From contig NZ_JH109153.1 of NCBI RefSeq assembly GCF_000190755.2, forward strand, positions 310,001 through 374,000: a stretch of 64,000 nt of DNA. Reading direction: 5' to 3'. The stretch's first letter is position 1. Each line of letters opens with the position of its first letter. This DNA comes from Methylobacter tundripaludum SV96. Its GTDB lineage: Bacteria > Pseudomonadota > Gammaproteobacteria > Methylococcales > Methylomonadaceae. A model generated the notes under the pieces. The model searched no databases. It was not told the origin of the DNA and saw only the letters and a list, made by a program, of their open reading frames with translations. The translations under genes were made by a program, and so were the position numbers. Shown one piece after another: positions 17,238 through 24,602 of this stretch.

Positions 17238-18203
17238 ATGGAAAATCCGGCGCGAATTTATGAGCTGTTGCTGGATTATGCCGGTAGCGATACGCAAGTC
17301 ACCGAATTAAGCATCGGTCCGGTTTGGACGGTTTGTAAAGCACAGCATACAGGCTTGGCGATGAGCCCCGGCCTTCCCACCCGCACCTTATCGTGGCCGG
17401 GTACCTTGGCCGGTAGAACATTGGCGGAATTGGCCGGATGGATTACCGATTGGGAGCCTTACAAGGCGACGGTTGCCATGGCGGCTATTAATTGCAGCTT
17501 AAACCGCTATGAACTGCCGTCAGGCATAACTCTGTTGCCAGCTCCCGACAGCGCCAATCTGGCTGTTTTCGATCATTTCCTGCCCCGGCTGCAAGGCAAA
17601 AAAGTCGTTGTTATCGGCCGTTATCCGGGCATTGAACGCTATGCCGACCAGGTCAACCTCAGCATCATCGAACGGCAGCCCATGCCGGGCGACTATCCCG
17701 ATCCCGCCTGCGAATTTTTATTGCCCGACGCCGACTGGGTATTTTTAACGGCCAGTTCCATTACCAATAAAACTTTCCCGCGTCTGGCCGAGCTTGCTCA
17801 ACACGCCACCACCGTATTGATGGGCCCGACCGTGCCGTGGTTGCCCGAACTGCATGAATTCGGCATTGACTATCTGGCCGGTGTTGAAGTGATTGATCCC
17901 GTAAAGCTGCATCAAACTGCGGCGGAAGGCGGCGGGGTGCGCATTTTTGACGATGCGGTGCGTTACCGGATTGTCGACTTAACGCCCGGTAACAGCATGA
18001 TGTGGCTGAAGAGCCAGATAGCTCAGGACTATACGAGCAGACAGCTGCTGACCCTGGCTATGGAGCGATGGTACAGCACCGGCAACAAAGGCCGGTTTCC
18101 TGAATTTAACCGGCTCAATCAAGTAACGGCCAAGCTTTCGCGTATGGATAGCAGTTATAAGCGGCTGTGGGATGTCAGCAACGCGCTCCCCGAATCGAGT
18201 TAA
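17238..18203 (+). CDS. DUF364 (putative heavy-metal chelation) domain protein
   Basis: A 321-aa protein with the DUF4213 (enolase N-like) N-terminal part (LLDYAGSDTQVTELSIGPVWTVCKA, then ATVAMAAINCSLN) and a C-terminal DUF364 Rossmann-like part (VVVIGRYPGIERY, DADWVFLTASSITNKTF, VLMGPTVPWLPELHEFGIDYLAGVEV). Members are suggested to bind heavy metals and occur in nif clusters, so a part in molybdenum or iron handling is plausible. It starts 5 bp after the preceding stop. The C-terminal tail of about 70 residues is extra. Confidence 0.82.
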   Translation: MENPARIYELLLDYAGSDTQVTELSIGPVWTVCKAQHTGLAMSPGLPTRTLSWPGTLAGRTLAELAGWITDWEPYKATVAMAAINCSLNRYELPSGITLLPAPDSANLAVFDHFLPRLQGKKVVVIGRYPGIERYADQVNLSIIERQPMPGDYPDPACEFLLPDADWVFLTASSITNKTFPRLAELAQHATTVLMGPTVPWLPELHEFGIDYLAGVEVIDPVKLHQTAAEGGGVRIFDDAVRYRIVDLTPGNSMMWLKSQIAQDYTSRQLLTLAMERWYSTGNKGRFPEFNRLNQVTAKLSRMDSSYKRLWDVSNALPESS

Positions 18204-18215
18204 TGCAAGCTAAAA

Positions 18216-18410
18216 ATTTTTCACCACGAAGACACGAAGAACACGAAGTTATATCGTTCCCACGCTCCGGCGTCACTGCCATTAAGTTAAGAAATACGCT
18301 GGTTCCCAAGCTCCTGCTTGGGAACCCAGATGACGAAGCTTTAGCTTCGCGAGACGGGAAGCTGGAGCTTCCCACACCGAATTCCCAAGCTGGAGCTTGG
18401 GAACTAGCGC
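18216..18410. repeat. Compound of dispersed repeats
   Basis: Contains a CACCACGAAGACACGAAG copy (18221-18248), palindrome GGTTCCCAAGCTCCTGCTTGGGAACC (18300-18325), AGCTTTAGCT and GAAGCTGGAGCTTCCC units, and ATTCCCAAGCTGGAGCTTGGGAACT (18380-18405). The same units recur at 34500, 38570-38690, 44930-45085 and 52781-52885. Confidence 0.8.
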
Positions 18411-18450
18411 CCACCAGCACACCAGCACACCAGCGATCCCCTCACTGAAA

Positions 18451-18466
18451 TGTATGGTTTACGACA
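18451..18466 (+). promoter_or_regulatory. NifA upstream activator site
   Basis: TGTATGGTTTACGACA is a perfect TGT-N10-ACA, about 117 bp upstream of the -24 box of the next promoter, the usual distance for NifA looping. Confidence 0.8.
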
Positions 18467-18582
18467 ATTACGTACAAAATAAATTTGAGTTGTTAGGTTA
18501 AACATCTATAACCACGACAATCAAGTCACAAAAACACTCCTACCCTGCTGTTTTTAAATAAATATATAGCGACATTCTAACA

Positions 18583-18598
18583 TGGCATAAACCCTGCT
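18583..18598 (+). promoter_or_regulatory. Sigma54 promoter of the unknown/AAA+ operon
   Basis: TGGCAT-AAACC-CTGCT, with GG and GC ten bases apart. Expected start near 18610. With the NifA site at 18451 it places the downstream genes in the NifA regulon. Confidence 0.82.
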
Positions 18599-18649
18599 TT
18601 ATCAAGGTTAATACTAAAATTTACACATTACCCATCCGGAGAAAAAACA

Positions 18650-19219
18650 ATGCTACTCGAAACCTATCAAGATAAAGGCTTATTAACTGTCACTTTGGTC
18701 AACGGTCAAACCGGCACTGCGGGTGTTTATGCTTATCGCGGCGACCTGGTTTTAAAAGAAGGATCGCTACGCGAAGGTTCAACAACCGACCGCAGACCGC
18801 CTGAAGCCTTGTTGATTCATTCAGCCTTGATCGTTGAAAACGACAAGATCAAATTTATCAACGGCCTGTTGCCTACGCTCGATTTGTTACCCGTTCTTGT
18901 CGAAAAATATAAAGCCGATCTTGCCGAAGACTGCATCGCTTTAATCTATGTAGAAAATATCGGTAAAGGCTTGCAGGTCGAACTGGAAGGCGTTACCTAT
19001 AAATTAATGCCTTTCAAGGAAGGCTTGGTCTGGAATGAATTGCTCGAAGAATTATATATTGAGAAAAGCGAGCTGAAGGGTCAATCCGCTGAAGATAAGG
19101 TCGCCATCGCTTACGCGGCAGCCAAATCGTATACCCCGAAGACGCCGCTCGTTTCATTTGCCGAAGCCGAAGACAACACTATCGAAGTGATTAAAGACGC
19201 GGCAGTAGGCGCAATTTAA
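18650..19219 (+). CDS. Unknown NifA-regulated protein, paired with AAA+ ATPase
   Basis: A 189-aa acidic protein I do not recognise. No signal peptide, membrane segment or cysteine-rich motif; mixed alpha/beta character with a rich set of LVEKYKADLAEDCIALIYV- and VELEGVTYKLMPFKEGLVWNE-like stretches. It is the first gene behind a sigma54/NifA-type promoter, followed 148 bp later by an AAA+ ATPase, so it could be the ATPase's substrate, adaptor or regulator. Function unknown. Confidence 0.85.
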   Translation: MLLETYQDKGLLTVTLVNGQTGTAGVYAYRGDLVLKEGSLREGSTTDRRPPEALLIHSALIVENDKIKFINGLLPTLDLLPVLVEKYKADLAEDCIALIYVENIGKGLQVELEGVTYKLMPFKEGLVWNELLEELYIEKSELKGQSAEDKVAIAYAAAKSYTPKTPLVSFAEAEDNTIEVIKDAAVGAI

Positions 19220-19367
19220 GATTGTGATTATTGCCCTTCTGAACCTCCTGCTTAAAAGATAATTTTCCGCTTTTCACTGATGCTGACAACACTGCCGGGA
19301 TTTAAACGCCCGTCAGTGTTGTACAGCCACCCCGCTTCATTATTCAACGCATTGATAGAGAGATCCT
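19220..19367. other. Spacer with hairpin before the AAA+ gene
   Basis: Contains an inverted repeat ACAACACTG...CAGTGTTGT (about 19286-19324) extended outward by GCTG / CAGC-like bases, with a loop of about 20 nt and no T-run. It could be an mRNA stability or attenuation element separating expression of the two genes. Confidence 0.5.
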
Positions 19368-21095
19368 ATGAAACTTCAGATTGAGCGCAAGTATGTCGAA
19401 GCCATGGTCAGTGAGTTTCCGGGGCTGGCGGCATTGAATGATCAATTGCGTTTCGGCAATAAAGCCGAGGTGTCATTCAAGCAACTGTCCAACACCGAGC
19501 TGAGTTTTTTGCAGTCGCTTTACAAAAATGCCGGGACTGAAATGCAAGGCCATGTCGCGTTGCTTTCAACGCTGCAAAAAGCGATGAACGACGATACCGT
19601 CAAGTTTGAAGAACACGACCTGGAACTGCTGCTACCCGCAATTGCCCGTTATCTTATCAATGACGCGATACGCGGTTGGTTATTCCAGACCAACGTTGCC
19701 GGAAAACCCATGGCCTACGTGGTCACCCGGCTGGACTTTACGCCTTCGGGCGAGGAAGAAACCGGACGGGTCACGCTTGAACTCAAAGCCAATGCCAAAG
19801 GTAAAGTGGCGACCTCAACCCTTACTATCCGCGCCCGGGACATTGCCGATAAAACGGTCACGGAAATTTTCGTCGCCAAAGGCTTTCTTAAAGAAACGCC
19901 TGAACTTATCGCCACTTATGACGATGCCGCCGGACGTTATTTCGAATGGTGCGGCCAGTCCGGCACACAGTTTTTAGGCAAAGGCACCGGATTTTATGCC
20001 GAAGATCCCACCGCTTCGCATCGCAGCACCGATTGGGCGCGCAAGGATGTCGTGGTTTTGTCTACCGAAGGCGGGACTGCGCGCCTGGTTAATGATGAAA
20101 GCATCCTCAGCGAGCGCGCCTTATCGGTGGATGCCAAAGGCGACATTCTTGCCAAGTATTTACGCAAAGCCGCCAAAAGCAATCGCTATGACCTCAAGAT
20201 CGAAAATGAAGTTGAAGCATCGGAAAAAGAAATCCCCAAAGGCCTGTTTACCGAGCTGCCGGTACATTGCTACCTGCTGATGTTTCATCTGGAACTGCAT
20301 CATCATTTATGGGTGCATGTGAATGACATCAAGCCTTATCGCTATCAACCGGAATTAAAACAAAAGCTGATTCTTCGCGAAGAACAGATTGATCTGATCG
20401 ATATTCTTACCGCCGAAATGGATGTCCTGATGGATGACATTATTGAAGGCAAGTCGGGCGGCACCACGGTGCTGTGCGCAGGGCCAGCCGGAGTGGGTAA
20501 AACCTTGACTGCCGAAGTCTATTCCGAAATTATCAAACGCCCGCTGTACCGCGTGCATTCCGGGCAATTGGGACTCAACGTCGGCGAGATGGAAAAAGCC
20601 TTAAAAGACGTATTAACCCGCGCTCAGCGCTGGGGCGCGGTGATGCTGATCGACGAGGCGGATGTTTACATCAAGCGGCGCGACAATAATATCGCGATGA
20701 ATGCGGTCGTCGGGGTATTTCTACGGGTGCTTGAATATTTCAACGGCTTGCTGTTTTTGACCACCAATCGTGTGGATGACATTGATGAAGCCATTGTTTC
20801 CCGTTGTATCGCGTTGATTAAGTATTATCCGCCGGACGCCGATGCACGCCGCCGAATCTGGCAGGTCATGATCGAGCAATTCGAGCTGGATGTTGATGCT
20901 GATTTAATTAATCAATTAGTGGATAGCTTCCCGGAAGCGACAGGCCGCGATATCAAAGGGCTTTCCAAACTGGTCGCCAAGTTTTGCCAACACAAAAAAG
21001 TAACGCCGACCTTGGATGTATTCAAGCGTTGCTCGATATTCCGGGGCATGGATCTGGAAAAGTCCGCAGAAAGTGCACTAAATCAGGGCAGTTAA
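19368..21095 (+). CDS. AAA+ ATPase in nif island
   Basis: A 575-aa protein: an N-terminal unknown region (about 1-340) followed by one AAA+ module. Walker A is GPAGVGKT at 372-379, Walker B VMLIDEAD at 425-432, sensor region LFLTTNRVDDIDEAIVSRC with the arginine finger candidate, and a C-terminal lid (EATGRDIKGLSKLVAKF). The module resembles the AAA proteins that remodel protein complexes. Transcribed from a NifA-type promoter with the 189-aa protein, it may remodel or activate a nitrogenase-related protein; that is inference. Confidence 0.88.
   Translation: MKLQIERKYVEAMVSEFPGLAALNDQLRFGNKAEVSFKQLSNTELSFLQSLYKNAGTEMQGHVALLSTLQKAMNDDTVKFEEHDLELLLPAIARYLINDAIRGWLFQTNVAGKPMAYVVTRLDFTPSGEEETGRVTLELKANAKGKVATSTLTIRARDIADKTVTEIFVAKGFLKETPELIATYDDAAGRYFEWCGQSGTQFLGKGTGFYAEDPTASHRSTDWARKDVVVLSTEGGTARLVNDESILSERALSVDAKGDILAKYLRKAAKSNRYDLKIENEVEASEKEIPKGLFTELPVHCYLLMFHLELHHHLWVHVNDIKPYRYQPELKQKLILREEQIDLIDILTAEMDVLMDDIIEGKSGGTTVLCAGPAGVGKTLTAEVYSEIIKRPLYRVHSGQLGLNVGEMEKALKDVLTRAQRWGAVMLIDEADVYIKRRDNNIAMNAVVGVFLRVLEYFNGLLFLTTNRVDDIDEAIVSRCIALIKYYPPDADARRRIWQVMIEQFELDVDADLINQLVDSFPEATGRDIKGLSKLVAKFCQHKKVTPTLDVFKRCSIFRGMDLEKSAESALNQGS
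21074..21090 (+). promoter_or_regulatory. Possible NtrC-like site
   Basis: TGCACTAAATCAGGGCA resembles the NtrC consensus TGCAC-Y-N5-GGTGCA with two mismatches in the right half. It lies in the end of the AAA+ gene, about 95 bp upstream of the -24 box at 21185. Confidence 0.35.
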
Positions 21096-21184
21096 CCAAC
21101 ACAAATAGCTGCGTTTGGTGCAAATGTTATAGTGGTTATCACTAAAATAGACTCAACCAATTGAAATAAAAGAGAATTAAATGT

Positions 21185-21200
21185 TGGCACTATTACTGCA
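21185..21200 (+). promoter_or_regulatory. Sigma54 promoter of a candidate small RNA
   Basis: TGGCAC-TATTA-CTGCA with GG and GC ten bases apart. No gene starts within 290 bp downstream, but a strong terminator follows at 21259, so the transcript would be about 80 nt. Confidence 0.65.
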
Positions 21201-21210
21201 TATATAATTT

Positions 21211-21292
21211 ACATAGTTTGTTTCGTTTGCATAGCCTTTCCTGAGCGTTGTACCTTCCGCGCCCTATTTTCTCGACTAGGGCGCTTTTTTTT
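21211..21292 (+). ncRNA. Candidate sigma54-dependent small RNA
   Basis: Predicted from a sigma54 promoter (21185-21200) and a rho-independent terminator (21259-21292). The RNA of about 82 nt would have a U-rich 5' part, two C/U-rich stretches (GCCUUUCCUG and ACCUUCCG) that could pair with ribosome sites, and a terminator hairpin with eight U. The design resembles nitrogen-controlled RNAs such as NrsZ of Pseudomonas, but no sequence similarity is claimed. The alternative is that the hairpin simply ends the AAA+ operon. Confidence 0.5.
21259..21292 (+). terminator. Rho-independent terminator
   Basis: GCGCCCTA-TTTTCTCGAC-TAGGGCGC followed by eight T. Eight-bp GC-rich perfect stem; one of the best terminators in the window. 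Confidence 0.92.
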
Positions 21293-21340
21293 GCCTGAAA
21301 TATCTCGCCAACCCCAGAAAGCGCGCACTGTTCAAAATTA

Positions 21341-21356
21341 TGGCAACTAATTTGCT
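21341..21356 (+). promoter_or_regulatory. Sigma54 promoter of the rhodanese operon
   Basis: TGGCAA-CTAAT-TTGCT, GG and GC ten bases apart. Expected start near 21367, leaving a leader of about 140 nt before ATG 21507. No perfect TGT-N10-ACA is seen upstream. Confidence 0.75.
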
Positions 21357-21506
21357 AGAGTAATTTGTATAGCATCTATATAGCCCTTAACGCTAACAAA
21401 TAGAGCCACTAACGACATTTAATAGTAACAAAATCTATTTTATTGTTAGTTTTACTACAACCTTCGCATCCTGTTGAGGAATGACCTTCCGAGTCATTAA
21501 ACTGCC

Positions 21507-21815
21507 ATGAAATACAAAACAATCTCCATTGCCGATTCCGAACAATTGATTAAAGAGTCCAAGCCTATGATCCTGGACTGTAGGGACATGAAAGATTACA
21601 GGGCGGGACATTTGGAAGACGCTCTGCACGTTCATGAAGGCTTAAAAGATTCATTGGTTAAGCGCGGCGATAAGCAGCGCAGCCTGTTGATTTATTGCTA
21701 TTACGGCCATGCCAGCGAGCACCTTGCCGAATTTTTCAGCGATTTCGGCTTCAAGGATGTCTATAGTCTGGAAGGCGGTTATTCCGGCTGGAAAGAAAAA
21801 CATCAGGAAGCGTGA
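21507..21815 (+). CDS. Rhodanese-like sulfurtransferase
   Basis: A 102-aa single-domain rhodanese. It shows LDCRDMKDYRAGHLEDALHV, the active-site loop CYYGHAS starting at C64, and the closing VYSLEGGYSGWKE. It would move sulfane sulfur and may support Fe-S cluster assembly for nitrogenase; a nif-linked rhodanese also occurs in A. vinelandii. It starts a three-gene operon (rhodanese, ankyrin, NifY-like) behind a sigma54 promoter. The ankyrin gene overlaps its stop. Confidence 0.9.
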   Translation: MKYKTISIADSEQLIKESKPMILDCRDMKDYRAGHLEDALHVHEGLKDSLVKRGDKQRSLLIYCYYGHASEHLAEFFSDFGFKDVYSLEGGYSGWKEKHQEA

Positions 21816-22267
21816 TGAAGCCTGAAATACGGGATTGGTTGCAAAACAACTATTTCTCTGTAGCCCGGCCGGTTTTAAAGAACAGTGACAACATTTATCC
21901 GTTGATATTGGCAAGCCGGCAAGGCCGTAGCGATGTAGTCCGTTTTTTGATCGAACAGAATGCAGCGCCGGACGTTATCGATCAATACGGCAATAACGCA
22001 TTGTGGGCGGCGTGTTATGCCGATAACAGCGACTGTATCGATGCCCTGATTCAGGCAGGCGTCGATATTAATCATCAAAACTCCGCCTCCGGCGCTACCG
22101 CCTTGATTTTTGCGGCATCCAGCGGCAGGGAAAAAGTTGTCGAACAACTATTGGCGGCCGGCGCCGATCCAGACCTTAAATCGCACGACGATTTCACTGC
22201 GCTGGATTTAGCCTCCACCCGAAAAATACTCAAATTATTATCCAAGCTTGTTAAATCAGGAGATTAA
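21812..22267 (+). CDS. Ankyrin repeat protein
   Basis: A 151-aa protein with about three to four ankyrin repeats: PLILASRQGRSDVVRFLIEQNAAPDVID, NALWAACYADNSDCIDALIQAGVDINHQN, TALIFAASSGREKVVEQLLAAGADPDLK, then TALDLASTRKIL. A protein-binding adaptor; its partner is unknown. The start overlaps the rhodanese stop by 4 bp and the NifY-like gene begins 1 bp after its stop, so the three are translationally linked. Confidence 0.88.
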   Translation: MMKPEIRDWLQNNYFSVARPVLKNSDNIYPLILASRQGRSDVVRFLIEQNAAPDVIDQYGNNALWAACYADNSDCIDALIQAGVDINHQNSASGATALIFAASSGREKVVEQLLAAGADPDLKSHDDFTALDLASTRKILKLLSKLVKSGD

Positions 22268-22268
22268 A

Positions 22269-22982
22269 ATGGAAGCATTGCCCCGTGAACTAGCCTTACG
22301 CATTGCCTTAGCCTCACGCATCCTGCCCGGTATCGACGTACCCAGGCTGCTGGAAATATTACACGAGCGAGTCGGCTCGCCGCTGGATGATGAAAAATTA
22401 AAATCCATCACCGTCACCAATCTTAAAACCGGTTTAGGCAGCCTGGACGGCGAAGAGGACGGCGAGGACATCGGCATCGGTCTTGCCAATATCAAACTGG
22501 CGGTGCGTTACCTGTGGGGCGACGAGGCCGAAGATGAAGACCTGCCGGAAATATTGCCTTATAAAGACGGCGATATGCCGGACTCTATCCGCGTCGCCAT
22601 CGGTTCAAACAGCGGCGCGTTGATTAACGGGCATTTCGGTTCCTGCATCCGTTTTCTGGTTTATCAGTTATCGCAGGATGATTACAAACTGGTTGATATA
22701 CGCTCGACGATTGAAGCCGACAGCAGCGAGGACAGAAACCTGTTTCGCGCCAATTTGATCAAAGACTGTCATGTCATGTTCGTGCAATCCATCGGCGGCC
22801 CGGCGGCGGCTAAAGTGATACGCGCCGATATTTACCCGATCAAGATCCCCGATGTCACCGAAGCGGTCGATCAGTTAAAGGAATTTCAAAAAGTCTTCGA
22901 TGCGCCGCCGCCGTGGTTTGCCAAAGCCCTGGGGCGCTCGGCTGAAGAACGGGTCAGGTTTACGCATGATGAGGTTTGTTAA
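22269..22982 (+). CDS. Second NifY/NafY-like FeMo-cofactor binding protein
   Basis: A 237-aa paralogue of the protein at 3185-3895: same N-terminal helical domain (RELALRIALASRILPGIDVPRLLEIL vs RELALRIGLAARALPDTDAKRLLSVL) and the same cofactor-binding domain (GHFGSC, SIGGPAAAKVI, DAPPPWFAKALGR). It has an acidic insert in the linker (EEDGEDIG). AGGAG lies upstream of ATG 22269. It probably carries FeMo-co or stabilises apo-dinitrogenase, perhaps as NafY to the other copy's NifY. Confidence 0.88.
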   Translation: MEALPRELALRIALASRILPGIDVPRLLEILHERVGSPLDDEKLKSITVTNLKTGLGSLDGEEDGEDIGIGLANIKLAVRYLWGDEAEDEDLPEILPYKDGDMPDSIRVAIGSNSGALINGHFGSCIRFLVYQLSQDDYKLVDIRSTIEADSSEDRNLFRANLIKDCHVMFVQSIGGPAAAKVIRADIYPIKIPDVTEAVDQLKEFQKVFDAPPPWFAKALGRSAEERVRFTHDEVC

Positions 22983-23087
22983 GACGCACTGAACTCAAGT
23001 AGGGCGGACAAAAAACCGCCCTACCCGCTCCTCTATCCCTCCAATCCATCGTGGAGGGCCGCTATGTAATTCACTTAGGCCCTTAAC

Positions 23088-23498
23088 ATGACAGATTGGA
23101 CTTTAGACCGGGAGGCGCAACTCGCCTATTCCTACGACCGTTTCGCGCAAGCCAAGATTTTTGTGTTTCGTAAATGGTGCGAGCAGGCTGCCGAACGGCA
23201 TGTGCTTCCTCCAGCCGATCTTTCCGGATCGTGCAAATACGGCAGCCTGTTCATGAATCAGGTGTTCGGCGGCTCGATCTGCGGCCACTATCAGCATCAA
23301 TACAATATCATCGGCGGACGTATAGTCGATCTCAGTCACGATGCCATCGATGTCGGCAGCATCAAAAACCCCTACCTTCATGAACCCGATTTCTTCGCTA
23401 TCCCGGAAAAACAGGCCTCGCTAAATAACTGCCTGCCGCGCGTCAAACACTGGGTCGCCCAATTTTTAAAGGAAATCGAAAGTGCCGAAGACAAGTAG
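23088..23498 (+). CDS. Conserved protein with possible Cys-His-Asp triad
   Basis: A 136-aa protein not recognised with certainty. The order C49 (LSGSCKYGSLF), H70 (GHYQHQYN) and D81 (RIVDLSHDA) resembles a transglutaminase/papain-like catalytic triad on a core helix and strands. No signal peptide. It lies 105 bp after the NifY-like gene, on the same strand, and ends 14 bp before the convergent trxC. The enzyme assignment is inference from residue pattern only. Confidence 0.7.
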   Translation: MTDWTLDREAQLAYSYDRFAQAKIFVFRKWCEQAAERHVLPPADLSGSCKYGSLFMNQVFGGSICGHYQHQYNIIGGRIVDLSHDAIDVGSIKNPYLHEPDFFAIPEKQASLNNCLPRVKHWVAQFLKEIESAEDK

Positions 23499-23512
23499 GC
23501 TATGTACCGGGT

Positions 23513-23944
23513 TCAAACGTTACTGTTGACCCAGCGCACAATATCCGCAGCGCTCATCGCGCCTGACATGCGGGCTATTTCGCGGCCGGATTTGAATATG
23601 ACCAGCGTAGGAATGCTGCGAATATTAAATTGCCCGGCAATATCCTGTTCCTGCTCGGTATTGAGTTTGGCCAAACGCACCTTGGGTTCAAGTGCAGCAG
23701 CCGCTTGGGCATAGGCTGGAGCCATCATCTTGCACGGCCCGCACCAGGACGCCCAGAAATCGACCACCACAGGAATATCATTACGGGCAATGTGCTGTTG
23801 AAAATTGCGGCCGGTTAATTCCAAAGGATGCCCGGTAAACAAAGCCTCTTTGCATTGACCGCAACGGGGATGTTGGCTCAAGCGCTCGGACGCTATACGA
23901 TTTACCGCATGGCAATGGGGGCAAACAATGTGCAAAGTAGTCAT
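23513..23944 (-). CDS. trxC: Thioredoxin 2
   Basis: A 143-aa zinc-containing thioredoxin. The N-terminal extension has two CxxC pairs (CPHCHAVN and CGQCKEA) that bind zinc, then the thioredoxin fold with WASWCGPCKMMAP. Reduces protein disulfides in the cytoplasm, often under oxidative stress. Length and domain order match TrxC. Monocistronic by appearance, convergent with the preceding gene. Confidence 0.95.
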   Translation of the reverse strand: MTTLHIVCPHCHAVNRIASERLSQHPRCGQCKEALFTGHPLELTGRNFQQHIARNDIPVVVDFWASWCGPCKMMAPAYAQAAAALEPKVRLAKLNTEQEQDIAGQFNIRSIPTLVIFKSGREIARMSGAMSAADIVRWVNSNV

Positions 23945-24019
23945 GGGATGGCCTTGTTGTTGAGTTTGGTTATTGACGATATGAGGCCGTCAGCTCTAAA
24001 ACTCAACTTTATAAAGTCA

Positions 24020-24523
24020 TCACCCGCCAAACCCTGCCAAGAACCGGCTGAATTCATCAATTAACTGTGGCATCGCACTGAGCATCCGGTGATCGGTATC
24101 GTATAGATTCAAACGGACGCGGTACTTTCGGCAAAACCGAAAGGCATTTTCCGGCGGAACAATATCGTCCTGCCAGCCGTGGAATACCCGAATATCTTCA
24201 GCCGTCGGTGTAAACTCGGTTTGCCGGTAGCCGGGCAGATAAAACGCGGGCGCCAACAGGAAAAGTCCCTTGGGTTTAATCGATTCCGAGGCCACGGTTG
24301 CAACATAAGCGCCCATGCTGGAGCCGATTAATACGACTTCATCGTAGCCGGATAAATCCATCGCCAGCAGTTGCTCGACCCGCTTATCAGGATCCGAATG
24401 TTCTTGGTAATCCGGACTTTCAAACGCATAGCCGTAGCTTTTGGCAACCTCGGCAAATTGCACGGTCTTCTCGCCCCAAGGTATGCTGTCTTTCCCGTGA
24501 TTGTAAATAACTACTTTTTTCAT
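24020..24523 (-). CDS. Small alpha/beta hydrolase
   Basis: A 167-aa serine hydrolase-like protein. The nucleophile elbow GSSMG (VVLIGSSMGAYVA), the Asp in FHGWQDDIVPP and the His in YDTDHRM complete a probable triad. ATG 24523 begins MKKVVIYNHGKDS; a longer frame starts with TTG and is less likely. Substrate unknown. It is divergent from the YheT-type hydrolase at 24603. Confidence 0.8.
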   Translation of the reverse strand: MKKVVIYNHGKDSIPWGEKTVQFAEVAKSYGYAFESPDYQEHSDPDKRVEQLLAMDLSGYDEVVLIGSSMGAYVATVASESIKPKGLFLLAPAFYLPGYRQTEFTPTAEDIRVFHGWQDDIVPPENAFRFCRKYRVRLNLYDTDHRMLSAMPQLIDEFSRFLAGFGG

Positions 24524-24602
24524 ATCGGTAACCGCCAAGATTAATTGATTGTTCGCGAATGGTATTACAATCAGGCATCCTTGTTACGGAATTCTATAGC
24601 CC

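Larger units (their letters stand above)
18204..18649. other. Intergenic region: repeats then a nif-type promoter
   Basis: 446 bp without a gene. The first half is a stack of dispersed repeats; the second half holds a NifA site (18451) and a sigma54 promoter (18583) for the next operon. No terminator with a T-run is seen after the DUF364 gene. Confidence 0.7.

Noticed and set aside
18216-18410. Short repeated palindromes as a CRISPR array
   Set aside because: Units are of different families, irregular spacing, without unique spacers or cas genes.
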